Shown here one piece after another: positions 15,665 through 23,551 of a DNA stretch of 24,828 bases. The notes below the pieces were generated by a model, which ran no database searches, was not told the DNA's origin, and was given only the letters and a program-made list of their open reading frames with translations. The DNA comes from UBA6183 sp034676125 (GTDB lineage: Bacteria > Bacteroidota > Bacteroidia > UKL13-3), in NCBI GenBank assembly GCA_034676125.1, contig JAUCCO010000039.1:1-24828 (forward strand), written 5' to 3'. The translations under genes were made by a program, and so were the position numbers. Each line of letters opens with the position of its first letter. Position 1 is the stretch's first letter.

Positions 15665-17167
15665 ATGGGTTGTGGTTCAGGTGGATGCAGTACAGGTGGA
15701 TGCAGCAGTGGAGGCTGTAGCACCGGTGGATGTAACAAAGTAAATACGTATGATTGGTTGGTAGACATGGATTTGCCAGCATACATGAAACCTTTTGATA
15801 TTGTAGAAGTAAGGTTTAAAGGAACACGTAAAGAGTTTTATCAAAACTCAAATAACGCAGATATTACCAACAATGAGTTGGTGGTTTTAGAAAGTGAAAG
15901 TGGATTTGATATTGGTAAAGTAGCACTAAAGGGAGAGTTGGTTAAACTTCAACTTAAAAAAGCTGGAATTACCGATTACGAAACACATCCTTTTCCTAAA
16001 ATATTAAGAAGAGCTACCGAGAATGATGAAGCGCGCTACAAAGAAAATTTAGAATTAGAAATTCCTACCATGTACAAAGCACGAAGCATTGCCATGGAGC
16101 TGGGTTTACAAATGAAATTAAGCGATGTAGAATACCGTGGCGACAGACGAAAAGCTACTTTTTATTACACTGCCGATGATCGTGTAGACTTTAGAGAATT
16201 AATAAAACGTCTTGCAGATTCGTTTAAGGTGCGTATAGAAATGCGCCAAATTGGTTACCGCCAAGAGGCAGGTCGTTTGGGCGCAATAGGTTCGTGTGGA
16301 CGAGAATTATGCTGTAGCACTTGGCTTACCGATTTTAAATTGGTGCATACCAATGCAGCTCGTTATCAAAATTTATCATTAAATCCACTTAAGCTTTCGG
16401 GCCAATGTGGTAAACTTAAATGCTGTTTAAACTACGAGTTAGATGCCTATCTTGAAGCTTGGAAAGAGTTTCCGGATAATGATAATTTAGTGCTTGAGTT
16501 TGCAAATGGTCCTTATCGCCAAGTAAAAACTGATATCTTAAAACGATTAATGTGGTTTGCACCGCAAGCGTTTGGTGGCGAATGGCTGAGTTTAACCGTA
16601 GACGAGGTTAAAGCTTACATGGAACAAAACAAAGAAGGTATTAAACCCGAATTGGTTATTCAGAAAAAGGAAATTATTAAGGTTGATTTAGATTTTCAGA
16701 ATGATATGGGCGTTGATAGTTTAACCCGATTAGACGAACGCAAATCAAACCAAAAACGTAATAATAAAAATCGTGGTCGCGAAAATACTAACCGTAATAA
16801 AAACACCAACGATCGTAGCCGTGAGCCACGTAATACAAACACTCCAGTAACAACTGAAGGTGCAGTAAATACACCTCAGCCAAAACGCGAGCCAAGAGAA
16901 CCTCGTGCGCAAAGCGAAAACAAAAACCGAAATACCAATAATAACCGCAATAACAATAACCGTAATCGCACACCACGCGAAAACAATCCACCAACTAACC
17001 GTGAAGGGGCAGAAAATAAACCGCCATTAACACCACGCGAGCCAAAAGAAGGAGATGCACAACCGCGCGAGCCACGTAATAACCAAAATCGTAACCGTAA
17101 TTTTAAAAATAACCGCAACCGTAATAACAATAACGGTGGCCCAACTGACAATACTCCGCCAGCTTAA
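15665..17167 (+). CDS. ricT: PSP1-domain protein RicT (YaaT family) with Cys-repeat head and basic Asn/Arg tail
   Basis: 500 residues. The N-terminus has Cys at 3, 8, 13, 18 and 23 in Gly-Gly-Cys-Ser repeats. The PSP1 domain covers about 45-330. It contains GSCGRELCCSTWL (Cys211, 216, 217) and GQCGKLKCCLNYE (Cys248, 253, 254), the cysteine motifs of the RicT family. In Bacillus, RicT forms an iron-sulfur complex with RicA and RicF that affects RNase Y and development. Neither partner is in this window. Residues 360-500 are a low-complexity Arg/Asn/Pro tail (REPRE, NRNNNNRN) suggesting RNA binding or disorder. The start at 15665 is supported by the Cys repeat. gldH begins 1 base after the stop, so the two are tightly linked. 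Confidence 0.93.
   Translation: MGCGSGGCSTGGCSSGGCSTGGCNKVNTYDWLVDMDLPAYMKPFDIVEVRFKGTRKEFYQNSNNADITNNELVVLESESGFDIGKVALKGELVKLQLKKAGITDYETHPFPKILRRATENDEARYKENLELEIPTMYKARSIAMELGLQMKLSDVEYRGDRRKATFYYTADDRVDFRELIKRLADSFKVRIEMRQIGYRQEAGRLGAIGSCGRELCCSTWLTDFKLVHTNAARYQNLSLNPLKLSGQCGKLKCCLNYELDAYLEAWKEFPDNDNLVLEFANGPYRQVKTDILKRLMWFAPQAFGGEWLSLTVDEVKAYMEQNKEGIKPELVIQKKEIIKVDLDFQNDMGVDSLTRLDERKSNQKRNNKNRGRENTNRNKNTNDRSREPRNTNTPVTTEGAVNTPQPKREPREPRAQSENKNRNTNNNRNNNNRNRTPRENNPPTNREGAENKPPLTPREPKEGDAQPREPRNNQNRNRNFKNNRNRNNNNGGPTDNTPPA
15671..15730 (+). repeat. In-frame 15-bp tandem repeat (four units) encoding Cys-x-x-Gly-Gly
   Basis: Units at 15671, 15686, 15701 and 15716 each encode Cys-Ser/Gly-Thr/Ser-Gly-Gly, with a further Cys at 15731. 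The units differ at synonymous sites, so the repeat is not freshly expanded and is probably maintained at protein level. Confidence 0.85.
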
Positions 17168-17168
17168 T

Positions 17169-17642
17169 ATGAAAAAGGTTAATTATTTTCTGGGTTTAGT
17201 AATGGTAATGTTTGCATTTGCATCATGCGACCCTGGTCGTGTGTTTGATGAAAATAAAAACATTGAAGGTGATGCTTGGTTTTATAAAAGTAAGCTTCCG
17301 TTTGAAGTGCGCATTAAGGATACCACTAAGTTGTACAATGTTTATGTAAACCTTCGTGTTACATCTGATTACAAATACAGCAATATTTTTATGATGGTGA
17401 ATACCTTAAACCCAGATAAAAAAACCGACCAACGCAGGGTAGAAATTAAATTAGCAAACGAAAGTGGCAAATGGCTAGGAAGTGGCTTGGGTGATATGTA
17501 TGATTACCAATTTCCGGCATTTAAAAAAGTTAAATTTCCGCAGCAAGGTTTTTATAGGTTTGAGTTAGAACAAAACATGCGTGATGATACTTTAATGTAT
17601 GTAAAATCTGCAGGAATAAGGGTTGAAGAAGTAATTGAATAA
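17169..17642 (+). CDS. gldH: Gliding motility lipoprotein GldH
   Basis: 157 residues from the ATG at 17169; the frame is open further upstream but only inside ricT. The lipoprotein signal ends FAFASC with Cys20 acylated. The mature protein begins DPGRVFDENKNIEGDAW and has the GldH pattern of a single all-beta domain, with VNLRVTSDYKYSNIFMMV, LGSGLGDMYDYQ and FRFELEQNMRDDTL-like segments. GldH is required for gliding in Flavobacterium johnsoniae and is widespread in Bacteroidota; its exact role is not defined. Here it starts one base after the ricT stop. Presence of gldH alone does not prove gliding, since the other gld/por genes are outside the window. Confidence 0.92.
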   Translation: MKKVNYFLGLVMVMFAFASCDPGRVFDENKNIEGDAWFYKSKLPFEVRIKDTTKLYNVYVNLRVTSDYKYSNIFMMVNTLNPDKKTDQRRVEIKLANESGKWLGSGLGDMYDYQFPAFKKVKFPQQGFYRFELEQNMRDDTLMYVKSAGIRVEEVIE

Positions 17643-17666
17643 TATTTTTTAACAAATAAAACAGTA

Positions 17667-17702
17667 TTGGGCTAATGCAATTTTTAAGTTGTATTAGCCC
17701 AA
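17667..17702 (+). terminator. Likely terminator after gldH
   Basis: TTGGGCTAATGCAA (17667-17680) pairs with TTGTATTAGCCCAA (17689-17702) with one mismatched or wobble position. The following U tract is weak, so termination may be partial. It lies 25 bases after the gldH stop in a convergent gap. Confidence 0.6.
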
Positions 17703-17833
17703 TTTGTGGTATACCAATTGTTATTATTTTTTAGTCCAAACATTTTTTTTTACAATGTTAATGCCTATGCTACATGAAAATAGTTTAATGAAGCCCGAGC
17801 CGAGATTGGACTATATTGAATATGCTTTCGACA

Positions 17834-18523
17834 TTAAAAGGGAATACCTACAACCCAAGAAATATTAAAACTGATGTTATTTACTCCCACAGGAGAAACC
17901 CATGTTAAATCTTTGTTGCTTGATGGCATATTATAAAACAAACCAATACCAAACTGTTGAGATATGTCATCCGAAATTGTAAATCCAGTTTTTATACCCA
18001 ATCGGTGTATGTTGTAGGTGTTGCGTGGAAGCATAGTTTGTGAAGTATTATAATCATAGTTAACAATTCCGCTTTCGGTAATAGTACTATATTGATAATT
18101 ACATCCAATGTAAAAACCATTTGCACCATCCTCATCAAATTCTTGGAAATAGTATTTAGAGTCGTACCCAATATTAAAGCCACTAAATGAATAATACGTA
18201 TTACTATAAGTGGAGGGGAGGTTTCTAAGTGGCCTATAGCTCTGAAAATCGTAAAATGTGTTATCCACTGATGGTATGATAAAGTGATAAGTTAAGCCTA
18301 AAGCAAGGCGGTCACCAATAAGCCGTTCGTAACCTGCAATATAGGTGAATCTGCCAACGCTTTCTAAAAATTCTCCTACATCTTTTGTATAATCATCATT
18401 CGACCATTGGTCGTATCCAAATCCTACTAATTGTAGGTTGTTTCGCTTTTGTGCAAAACTACTTGTTGTTACTAATAAGCAGCAAATCAAAAACACATTT
18501 TTTAAATTACTTTTATCTAACAT
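17834..18523 (-). CDS. Small predicted outer-membrane barrel protein, third tandem paralog
   Basis: 229 residues from the ATG at 18523 (MLDKSNLKNVF). A start at 18550 adds nine polar residues before the signal peptide and is less likely. The signal peptide ends TTSSFA-Q. The mature protein begins KRNNLQLVGFGYDQW, has a central YYFQEFDEDGANGFYIG segment and ends WVVGIPF. Alternating aromatic strands suggest an eight-strand-type barrel. It is clearly homologous to the two genes upstream on the same strand and is probably co-transcribed with them after a lipoprotein protease gene. The function is unknown; the acidic DEDG turn could bind a cation. A small internal frame near 17992-18183 is a shadow. 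Confidence 0.82.
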   Translation of the reverse strand: MLDKSNLKNVFLICCLLVTTSSFAQKRNNLQLVGFGYDQWSNDDYTKDVGEFLESVGRFTYIAGYERLIGDRLALGLTYHFIIPSVDNTFYDFQSYRPLRNLPSTYSNTYYSFSGFNIGYDSKYYFQEFDEDGANGFYIGCNYQYSTITESGIVNYDYNTSQTMLPRNTYNIHRLGIKTGFTISDDISQQFGIGLFYNMPSSNKDLTWVSPVGVNNISFNISWVVGIPF

Positions 18524-18571
18524 TTTATACTTATTGTTAAATGATATCACTTTTGTTTTTTAATTAATTTA

Positions 18572-19237
18572 TTAAAATGGTATGCCAATAAGCCATGTTA
18601 AATTAAAGCTATAGTCAAGAAAATTAATTGGCGATTTCCATTCTTGATTTTTATTTACAATGTTGTAATATACTCCTACTGAAAATTCACTATTCAAAAG
18701 TAAAGTACCCGATATGCCGTAAGTTATGCCAAATCTATTGATTGAATTTACATTGTCATCAAACTTTTCTGTACTTGGGCTACTATTCTGATAGTATAGT
18801 GCATCCGTTAAAAATTCGGTAATACGGGTGTGTTGGTAATTAAAACCAATGTATGATGAGTTGGCTCCATCTTCATCAAAATCTGAAAAATAATACCGCG
18901 ACTCATAACCTAGTCCAAATCCACGTGTATTGTATTTGGCCGAATAAAATGTTTTGTTTGGAATTTTTACTGGGCTATATGCTCCATAATCGTATGAAAC
19001 TGGTTCTTCTTTGTGTCCATAAACATGGCTGTAGTTTACACCTAATAATAACCTATTACCCACCAAGCGTTGGTATGCAACAACGTATCTAAAATTATTA
19101 AAAAACGGGTTAATTTCGCGGTTAGGAATACTAAATACATCAATTGCTAAGCCAGCTATTTGCACGTTATTTCGCTTTTGGCCAAACACCGAAATGTTAA
19201 TTAATATAAATAGAACAAAGAATATTTTTTTTATCAT
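18572..19237 (-). CDS. Small predicted outer-membrane barrel protein, second tandem paralog
   Basis: 221 residues from the second in-frame ATG (MIKKIFFVLF), chosen because its paralog begins MIKKTLFVLF; a start two codons earlier is possible. The signal peptide (NISVFG-Q) is almost the same as in the first paralog. The mature sequence begins KRNNVQIAGL, carries YYFSDFDEDGANSSYIG at about 116-132 and ends WLIGIPF. Strands are aromatic and amphipathic, as in an outer-membrane barrel. It diverges from its sisters mainly after the first strand (FSIPNREINPFFNNF) and in the loop between 135 and 165, regions expected to face outward. It lies 134 bases or more after the first paralog. Function unknown. 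Confidence 0.82.
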   Translation of the reverse strand: MIKKIFFVLFILINISVFGQKRNNVQIAGLAIDVFSIPNREINPFFNNFRYVVAYQRLVGNRLLLGVNYSHVYGHKEEPVSYDYGAYSPVKIPNKTFYSAKYNTRGFGLGYESRYYFSDFDEDGANSSYIGFNYQHTRITEFLTDALYYQNSSPSTEKFDDNVNSINRFGITYGISGTLLLNSEFSVGVYYNIVNKNQEWKSPINFLDYSFNLTWLIGIPF

Positions 19238-19377
19238 TATCAATTAATTTTAATGTGAACCATTTAGTTGTATTAAAATCTTTTTTCAATATTAATTTAC
19301 TGCATTAATTGTAAAAGAGTTATTAAAAATACCAAACAAATTACACACGTATCAATATATATTATGTGTTAAACAAG

Positions 19378-20070
19378 TTAAAAAGGGATGCCAATTAGCC
19401 AAGTAATATTAAAACTTAAGGAGTTTACAATAGTTGGTGATTTCCAAGTTAAATCTTTATTTGCGGTTGGCATATTAAGATACATGCCAATAGCAAAATC
19501 TGATGTAAAAGTTCCTGTGGCTGTTTTACCAACCTTTAAGCCCAGTTTATTTATGCCGTAGTTCATTTCCTCAAAAGTTGGAGTTTGGGTATCAGAAGCA
19601 TTGCTTATTTTCCTATAAGTTACTTCGTTGATAGTTTCATTTATATTGGTATATTGATAATTGAAGCCAAGGTAAAATGCGTTAGCTCCGTCTTCATCAA
19701 ATTCTTCAAAATAATATTTCGATTCGTAACCTATCGAATAAGCATTTAAAGTATAATTTCCTTTATCAAATTCATAACCGTTTATGTACTTTGGAGCATA
19801 GCTATATTCATAATAACCAGAAACCGGCTCGTCTTTTAATCCAAAAAGATAGTTAAAGGTTAAACCCAATGATAATTTGCTGCCAATTAGGCGTTGGTAG
19901 CCTACTATATAGCTGTATCTCCCAACTTCAGGAGAAAGTGATTCTAGTGGAATGTAATATTCAGACCATTGGTCAAATCCAAACCCAATTAGTTGCAGGT
20001 TATTGCGTTTTTGTGCAAACACCGAAATATTGATTAGGATGAATAAGACAAAGAGTGTTTTTTTAATCAT
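19378..20070 (-). CDS. Small predicted outer-membrane barrel protein, first tandem paralog
   Basis: 230 residues. The signal peptide ends NISVFA-Q at residue 19-20. The mature protein starts KRNNLQLIGFGFDQW, contains YYFEEFDEDGANAFYLG at about 119-135 and ends WLIGIPF, where the terminal Phe fits an outer-membrane assembly signal. It begins only 3 bases after the stop of the trypsin-like lipoprotein gene, so the two are one transcript and probably functionally linked, for example as protease and substrate or as a surface complex. No characterised homolog comes to mind. The barrel prediction is from strand pattern and length only. Confidence 0.83.
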   Translation of the reverse strand: MIKKTLFVLFILINISVFAQKRNNLQLIGFGFDQWSEYYIPLESLSPEVGRYSYIVGYQRLIGSKLSLGLTFNYLFGLKDEPVSGYYEYSYAPKYINGYEFDKGNYTLNAYSIGYESKYYFEEFDEDGANAFYLGFNYQYTNINETINEVTYRKISNASDTQTPTFEEMNYGINKLGLKVGKTATGTFTSDFAIGMYLNMPTANKDLTWKSPTIVNSLSFNITWLIGIPF

Positions 20071-20073
20071 GAG

Positions 20074-21594
20074 CTATTTAATTTTGATATTTAGCATTTC
20101 TAAGATTACGTTAGAAGGGACACAAAACCCTAGTCCTTCAATGCCTTGTCCCACAAGCTTCATGGTTACCATGCCAATAATTTTACCATCCTCGTTTAAT
20201 AATGGCCCACCGCTGTTTCCGCCATTTATAGAAACATCTGTTTGTAAAAATATTTTATTCGCAATTTTACGCTTGCCACTAATAATACCTTTAGTAACTG
20301 ATTGACCTAAGGAAACATCACCAGGGGTTCCAATTGCAAATACATCTTCGCCAGTTTGTGCGGAATCAGAGTTTATAAACTCCAATCCCCTAAAATTGGA
20401 ACCATCTACTTTTAATAATGCCAAATCATATCTTTCATCAGTTCTAATTACATCTGCATTTAATGTTATCGACTCGTTAAGCTGTACACTTACTTTTTTG
20501 TTTTTTTCAACCACATGGTAATTGGTAATTAAGTACCCATCATTTGATATAAAAAAACCGCTACCGTGTCCATCGTTTTGTTTTACAGTAACTACACCTT
20601 TCATTAAATAGGCAACTAAATCTTTGTTTTTGCTAAATGAAGGTGTGGGTTGTTTTTTTAGAACCAATTCGTTAAACAAGCTAATCTCCCCGTCTTCGCT
20701 TTTGCTTTCTTTTATAAAAAGGTCGTAGTTTTCATCATCATTCATGATATTTAAAAAGGCTTCATTTACTACCTGCGCTAGTAATTTTTTCACATCAAGA
20801 ATATCGCTTGATACACTGTGAGAAGTTGTTACCTCTTTAATTACTTTACCAGAGCGTTTATAAAACTTCCAAGTAATATTAGCTTCAACTTTTGAAACAT
20901 ACTTGCCTTTTAATTTTAAATAATTTGCCTTTAAAGTATTAATTGTTGGATTAATTTGAATGGTATTACCATTAAGCATAAGGTTGTTTTGTTCTTCGGA
21001 AGTGCTGTTACAGTTTAGTATTTGATACCTGCTATATTTTTGGTTCTCGCATAAATTGCTTTTAAAGAAATAAGTATTGAATGATGATTTTTTAAAATGT
21101 AAAGGTTCGTTAATGTTTATACCAACTCTTTGCCCATCTTCTATTTTAAATTTTGTTTCTTCAAAAAGAAAATCAACACGTTCTACTTTTTCATCATAAA
21201 TTCGCCTTAATGATAGCGAGAAAGTATCTTGATTTAGTTTATAAATATTACCGGTTGGATAATCAACTAAACAAGGTATACAAAGCAACATGGCATCTAA
21301 AAATACAAAAATGTTTTTTTCAGATTTTATTACCTGAATTTTTTGTGTTTCATAATTCTCCTTTTCTATACTTAGTTTTACTATACTTTGATCTTTAGAG
21401 AGTTTATAAAACAAAGGAGTAGTTCCGATTAGTTGATTCTTCTCGTTAAATACTTTTGCATCGGCTACATTACTATTAATGTATACTCCGTTAGCACTAT
21501 TATTGTTGTTGCTAAGTATTGTTGCACAGCCAGATAATAGAATTAATGCAAAAACGGCTTGGGTTGTAAATAACCAATAGTTTATTTTTTTCAT
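20074..21594 (-). CDS. Lipoprotein trypsin-like serine protease (S1C/HtrA-type fold, no PDZ) with PEGA-like N-terminal domain
   Basis: 506 residues. The lipoprotein signal ends LLSGC (Cys23). Residues about 37-90 resemble a PEGA domain (GVYINSNVADAKVF, LIGTTPLFYKL), followed by a short hydrophobic segment with VDYPTGNIYKL. Residues about 130-325 are unrecognised. The protease domain spans about 332-500. The triad is visible as His360 in TNYHVV, Asp390 in YDLALLKV and Ser461 in GGNSGGPL. The GSGFFIS oxyanion-side strand and AIGTPGD turn are also present. The protein ends right after the fold, so the PDZ domains of DegP-type HtrA are absent. It should be anchored in the periplasm or on the surface. 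The first barrel paralog starts 3 bases after its stop. Confidence 0.88.
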   Translation of the reverse strand: MKKINYWLFTTQAVFALILLSGCATILSNNNNSANGVYINSNVADAKVFNEKNQLIGTTPLFYKLSKDQSIVKLSIEKENYETQKIQVIKSEKNIFVFLDAMLLCIPCLVDYPTGNIYKLNQDTFSLSLRRIYDEKVERVDFLFEETKFKIEDGQRVGININEPLHFKKSSFNTYFFKSNLCENQKYSRYQILNCNSTSEEQNNLMLNGNTIQINPTINTLKANYLKLKGKYVSKVEANITWKFYKRSGKVIKEVTTSHSVSSDILDVKKLLAQVVNEAFLNIMNDDENYDLFIKESKSEDGEISLFNELVLKKQPTPSFSKNKDLVAYLMKGVVTVKQNDGHGSGFFISNDGYLITNYHVVEKNKKVSVQLNESITLNADVIRTDERYDLALLKVDGSNFRGLEFINSDSAQTGEDVFAIGTPGDVSLGQSVTKGIISGKRKIANKIFLQTDVSINGGNSGGPLLNEDGKIIGMVTMKLVGQGIEGLGFCVPSNVILEMLNIKIK

Positions 21595-21621
21595 GCTAAA
21601 TTTAAAAGGGTAAGTTGTAAT

Positions 21622-21812
21622 TTATATGTTTCTAATTCGCCAAATTGGAAATCTTCCCGATTCGGCATATACCAATAGTTTATTATCGTTTATTCTTTGC
21701 TATGTACCGTTATAATAGTAGCTTTTTTTGATTTTAACAGTATTACTTTATCAATATTCCTGTTTTATATCTAGACTAACGTGGTGAATAACTAATTTTG
21801 ATTTTTCGACTT
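21622..21812 (-). pseudogene. Decayed C-terminal fragment of a paralog of the adjacent secreted-protein gene
   Basis: Read on the minus strand with frame changes, this stretch matches the last 60 or so residues of the neighbouring gene (21885-23435). KLVIHHVSLDIK aligns with SVVNLATVNLKN, NIDKVILLKSKK with ELENEIFFKSKN, and RINDNKLLVYAESG with ERLNSKQILVYAEKG. The DNA also agrees around TATGCCGAA and CAATTTGGC. At least two frameshifts separate the matching blocks, and there is no start region. It is best explained as the remnant of a tandem duplicate whose 5' part was deleted. Confidence 0.75.
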
Positions 21813-21853
21813 AATAAGTCGTCACTTAATACATTATTTTGTATTAAGTGGCG
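21807..21853 (-). terminator. Paired hairpins after the secreted-protein gene, probable terminator
   Basis: 21820-21832 pairs with 21841-21853 (13 bp with one T-G) around an eight-base loop. An adjacent near-perfect palindrome, CGACTTAATAAGTCG, occupies 21807-21821 and shares two bases with the first stem, so the two folds compete. The larger stem lies 31 bases after the stop of the secreted-protein gene. On the minus strand no good U tract follows, so termination is likely but not certain. Confidence 0.55.
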
Positions 21854-21884
21854 ATTTTAATTGAAGATTAATGCTAATTGAGGT

Positions 21885-23435
21885 TTATTTACCTACACTC
21901 AAAATGCCAAATTGATAAGATTTCCCTTTTTCGGCATAAACTAATATTTGTTTGCTATTAAGCCTTTCTTGATACTTAGGTATAAATGCGTGCTTATTTT
22001 TAGATTTAAAGAAAATTTCGTTTTCTAATTCTCCATTTTTTAAGTTTACGGTAGCCAAGTTAACAACTGATTTTTTGGTTTTAGCAGTTGCACATAGGTA
22101 TTTTCCTTTTTTTTCTGGTTTAGTTTTGGGCGATAAATTTTTAGGATTATCGTTAAATAAGAAGTAGAAATTTTCTTCATTGTAAGCAAGTACAAATGAT
22201 GAAAACCTTCCGCCATCATTAACACTAACTTGATTTTTAGGCACTTTACTTACCCACTTGATTTCAAGGTTTTTAGAAACATTTACTACCATTAAATCTC
22301 TATAATAGTAGGTGTAAGTTGTTCGTGTTACTCCTGTTTTTGGGTCGGTATATGTTGTAACAACAACTTGATATGATTCGCCTACAATAAAAAAATCACC
22401 ATTTTCTTTTACTATAATATTTTTGATGTCAAAATTTTGAATAATTCCCTTTCCTTTTTTTGCATTCCTTTCAGTGGTAAACAATAGTAAGTCTTTTTTA
22501 GAGAACGGAACATTTTTTTCAAGTATTGTTTCTAATGTATTGGTATTGATTTTTGTAATACAAACCCCTTGTATTCCACCTTTTGTATCATAATAAAAAC
22601 CAGTAAAGTTCAATGCACCATCATAATAACTATAGTTAACATCAGATACCCTTGCTGCTTTGCCAAATCCAACTTCAACTTCTTCTAGCTTTTGTGTTTT
22701 ATGGTAATAGGCAAAAACAGTTTTTCTTTCAGTCTTTTTATCTATTGTTAAAGAGCCATATAAAAACACATTTGTGTTGTCGTCTGTTTGATATCCGTAT
22801 ATTGAAAATGCTTTATCCTTATATGGCAATTCAATTGCTTTATCCCATATTAAACTAAGTTTTTCTGTATAAAGCTTATAGTTAACCTCTTCGTTTCCTT
22901 TTTTAGAGTAACCTTCATTGTGGGTTATTAAAAACTGTTTTTGATCATCCAAATAATGTATACCAAAGCTGCCTTTATCTTTGCGGCCTTTGTAATTTAT
23001 TTCATCAACTAGTTTTTCCTCTATTTTTTCTCCAGAACTATTAAGACTTACATAGTATAGTTTGTTTACATCTGCCTTTTTATCCAGTTGTGATAAAAAA
23101 AGTACTGTTTCATTATTAATTCGATATAATCCCTGACGTACAGCATCTTTACCATTAATTTTTGAAGGTAACTCGAATGTGCTTTCGGTTTCGTGATCCA
23201 TATTATTACGTATTACAGATGTTTTTGTAGGGCCACTAAAAAGACCCCCATATACTTCTCTAGTAAAAAAGTATCCATTTTGGTCACTACCAATAACTCC
23301 CCCAATATAGGTTGCTTTCTTTTTGTTTATTTCTTCTTTGCCCCAAGTAATTTCTATGTCTTGGGCGTAGCTTAAATTACCAATTAACAATAAAATTACT
23401 GCAATTAGTTTTGATGTAGTAAAGGTTTTTTTCAT
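21885..23435 (-). CDS. Secreted protein of unknown function, possible beta-propeller
   Basis: 516 residues from the ATG at 23435 (MKKTFTTSKL). An upstream ATG at 23462 adds nine residues ahead of a good signal peptide and is unlikely. Cleavage is expected after Ala24 (LSYA-Q). The mature protein is Lys-rich and almost all predicted strand. Recurrent segments of the type 'D-x-N-x-F/G-F-hydrophobic' fall at loose intervals (GSDQNGYFFTR, LYRINNETVLFLSQ, DDNTNVFLYGS, VKENGDFFIVGES, AYNEENFYFLFND), which suggests propeller blades. No catalytic motif, lipobox, transmembrane helix or type IX C-terminal domain was recognised. A decayed fragment of a paralog lies directly downstream. Function unknown; the propeller idea is a pattern-based guess. 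Confidence 0.8.
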   Translation of the reverse strand: MKKTFTTSKLIAVILLLIGNLSYAQDIEITWGKEEINKKKATYIGGVIGSDQNGYFFTREVYGGLFSGPTKTSVIRNNMDHETESTFELPSKINGKDAVRQGLYRINNETVLFLSQLDKKADVNKLYYVSLNSSGEKIEEKLVDEINYKGRKDKGSFGIHYLDDQKQFLITHNEGYSKKGNEEVNYKLYTEKLSLIWDKAIELPYKDKAFSIYGYQTDDNTNVFLYGSLTIDKKTERKTVFAYYHKTQKLEEVEVGFGKAARVSDVNYSYYDGALNFTGFYYDTKGGIQGVCITKINTNTLETILEKNVPFSKKDLLLFTTERNAKKGKGIIQNFDIKNIIVKENGDFFIVGESYQVVVTTYTDPKTGVTRTTYTYYYRDLMVVNVSKNLEIKWVSKVPKNQVSVNDGGRFSSFVLAYNEENFYFLFNDNPKNLSPKTKPEKKGKYLCATAKTKKSVVNLATVNLKNGELENEIFFKSKNKHAFIPKYQERLNSKQILVYAEKGKSYQFGILSVGK

Positions 23436-23551
23436 ATTTATGTGGTTTATAATGGTTGGCAATTAAATCTTTTATTTTAATATTTAAAAGAACATTAACC
23501 AATTGTAATTTATAATGTTATTGGTTTAATTGGCTAATGTAATTTAACTGC

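Noticed and set aside
16788..17151. Minus-strand Leu/Arg-rich and Tyr/Cys-rich frames opposite the ricT tail
   Set aside because: They are direct complements of the Asn/Arg low-complexity coding region.
17761..17868. 35-codon plus-strand ORF (starts MPMLHENSLMKPEPR) in the gldH / barrel-paralog gap, with flanking TAGTCCAA / TTGGACTA inverted repeats at 17732 and 17806
   Set aside because: Its 3' third overlaps the conserved C-terminal coding end of the barrel gene on the other strand. The inverted repeats are only 8 bp, and no target duplication or transposase similarity was seen.
19244..19377. Search of the gap between the first two barrel paralogs for another relic or promoter
   Set aside because: Only a weak imperfect hairpin near 19342-19366 and AT-rich sequence; no homology to the neighbours in any frame and no consensus promoter.
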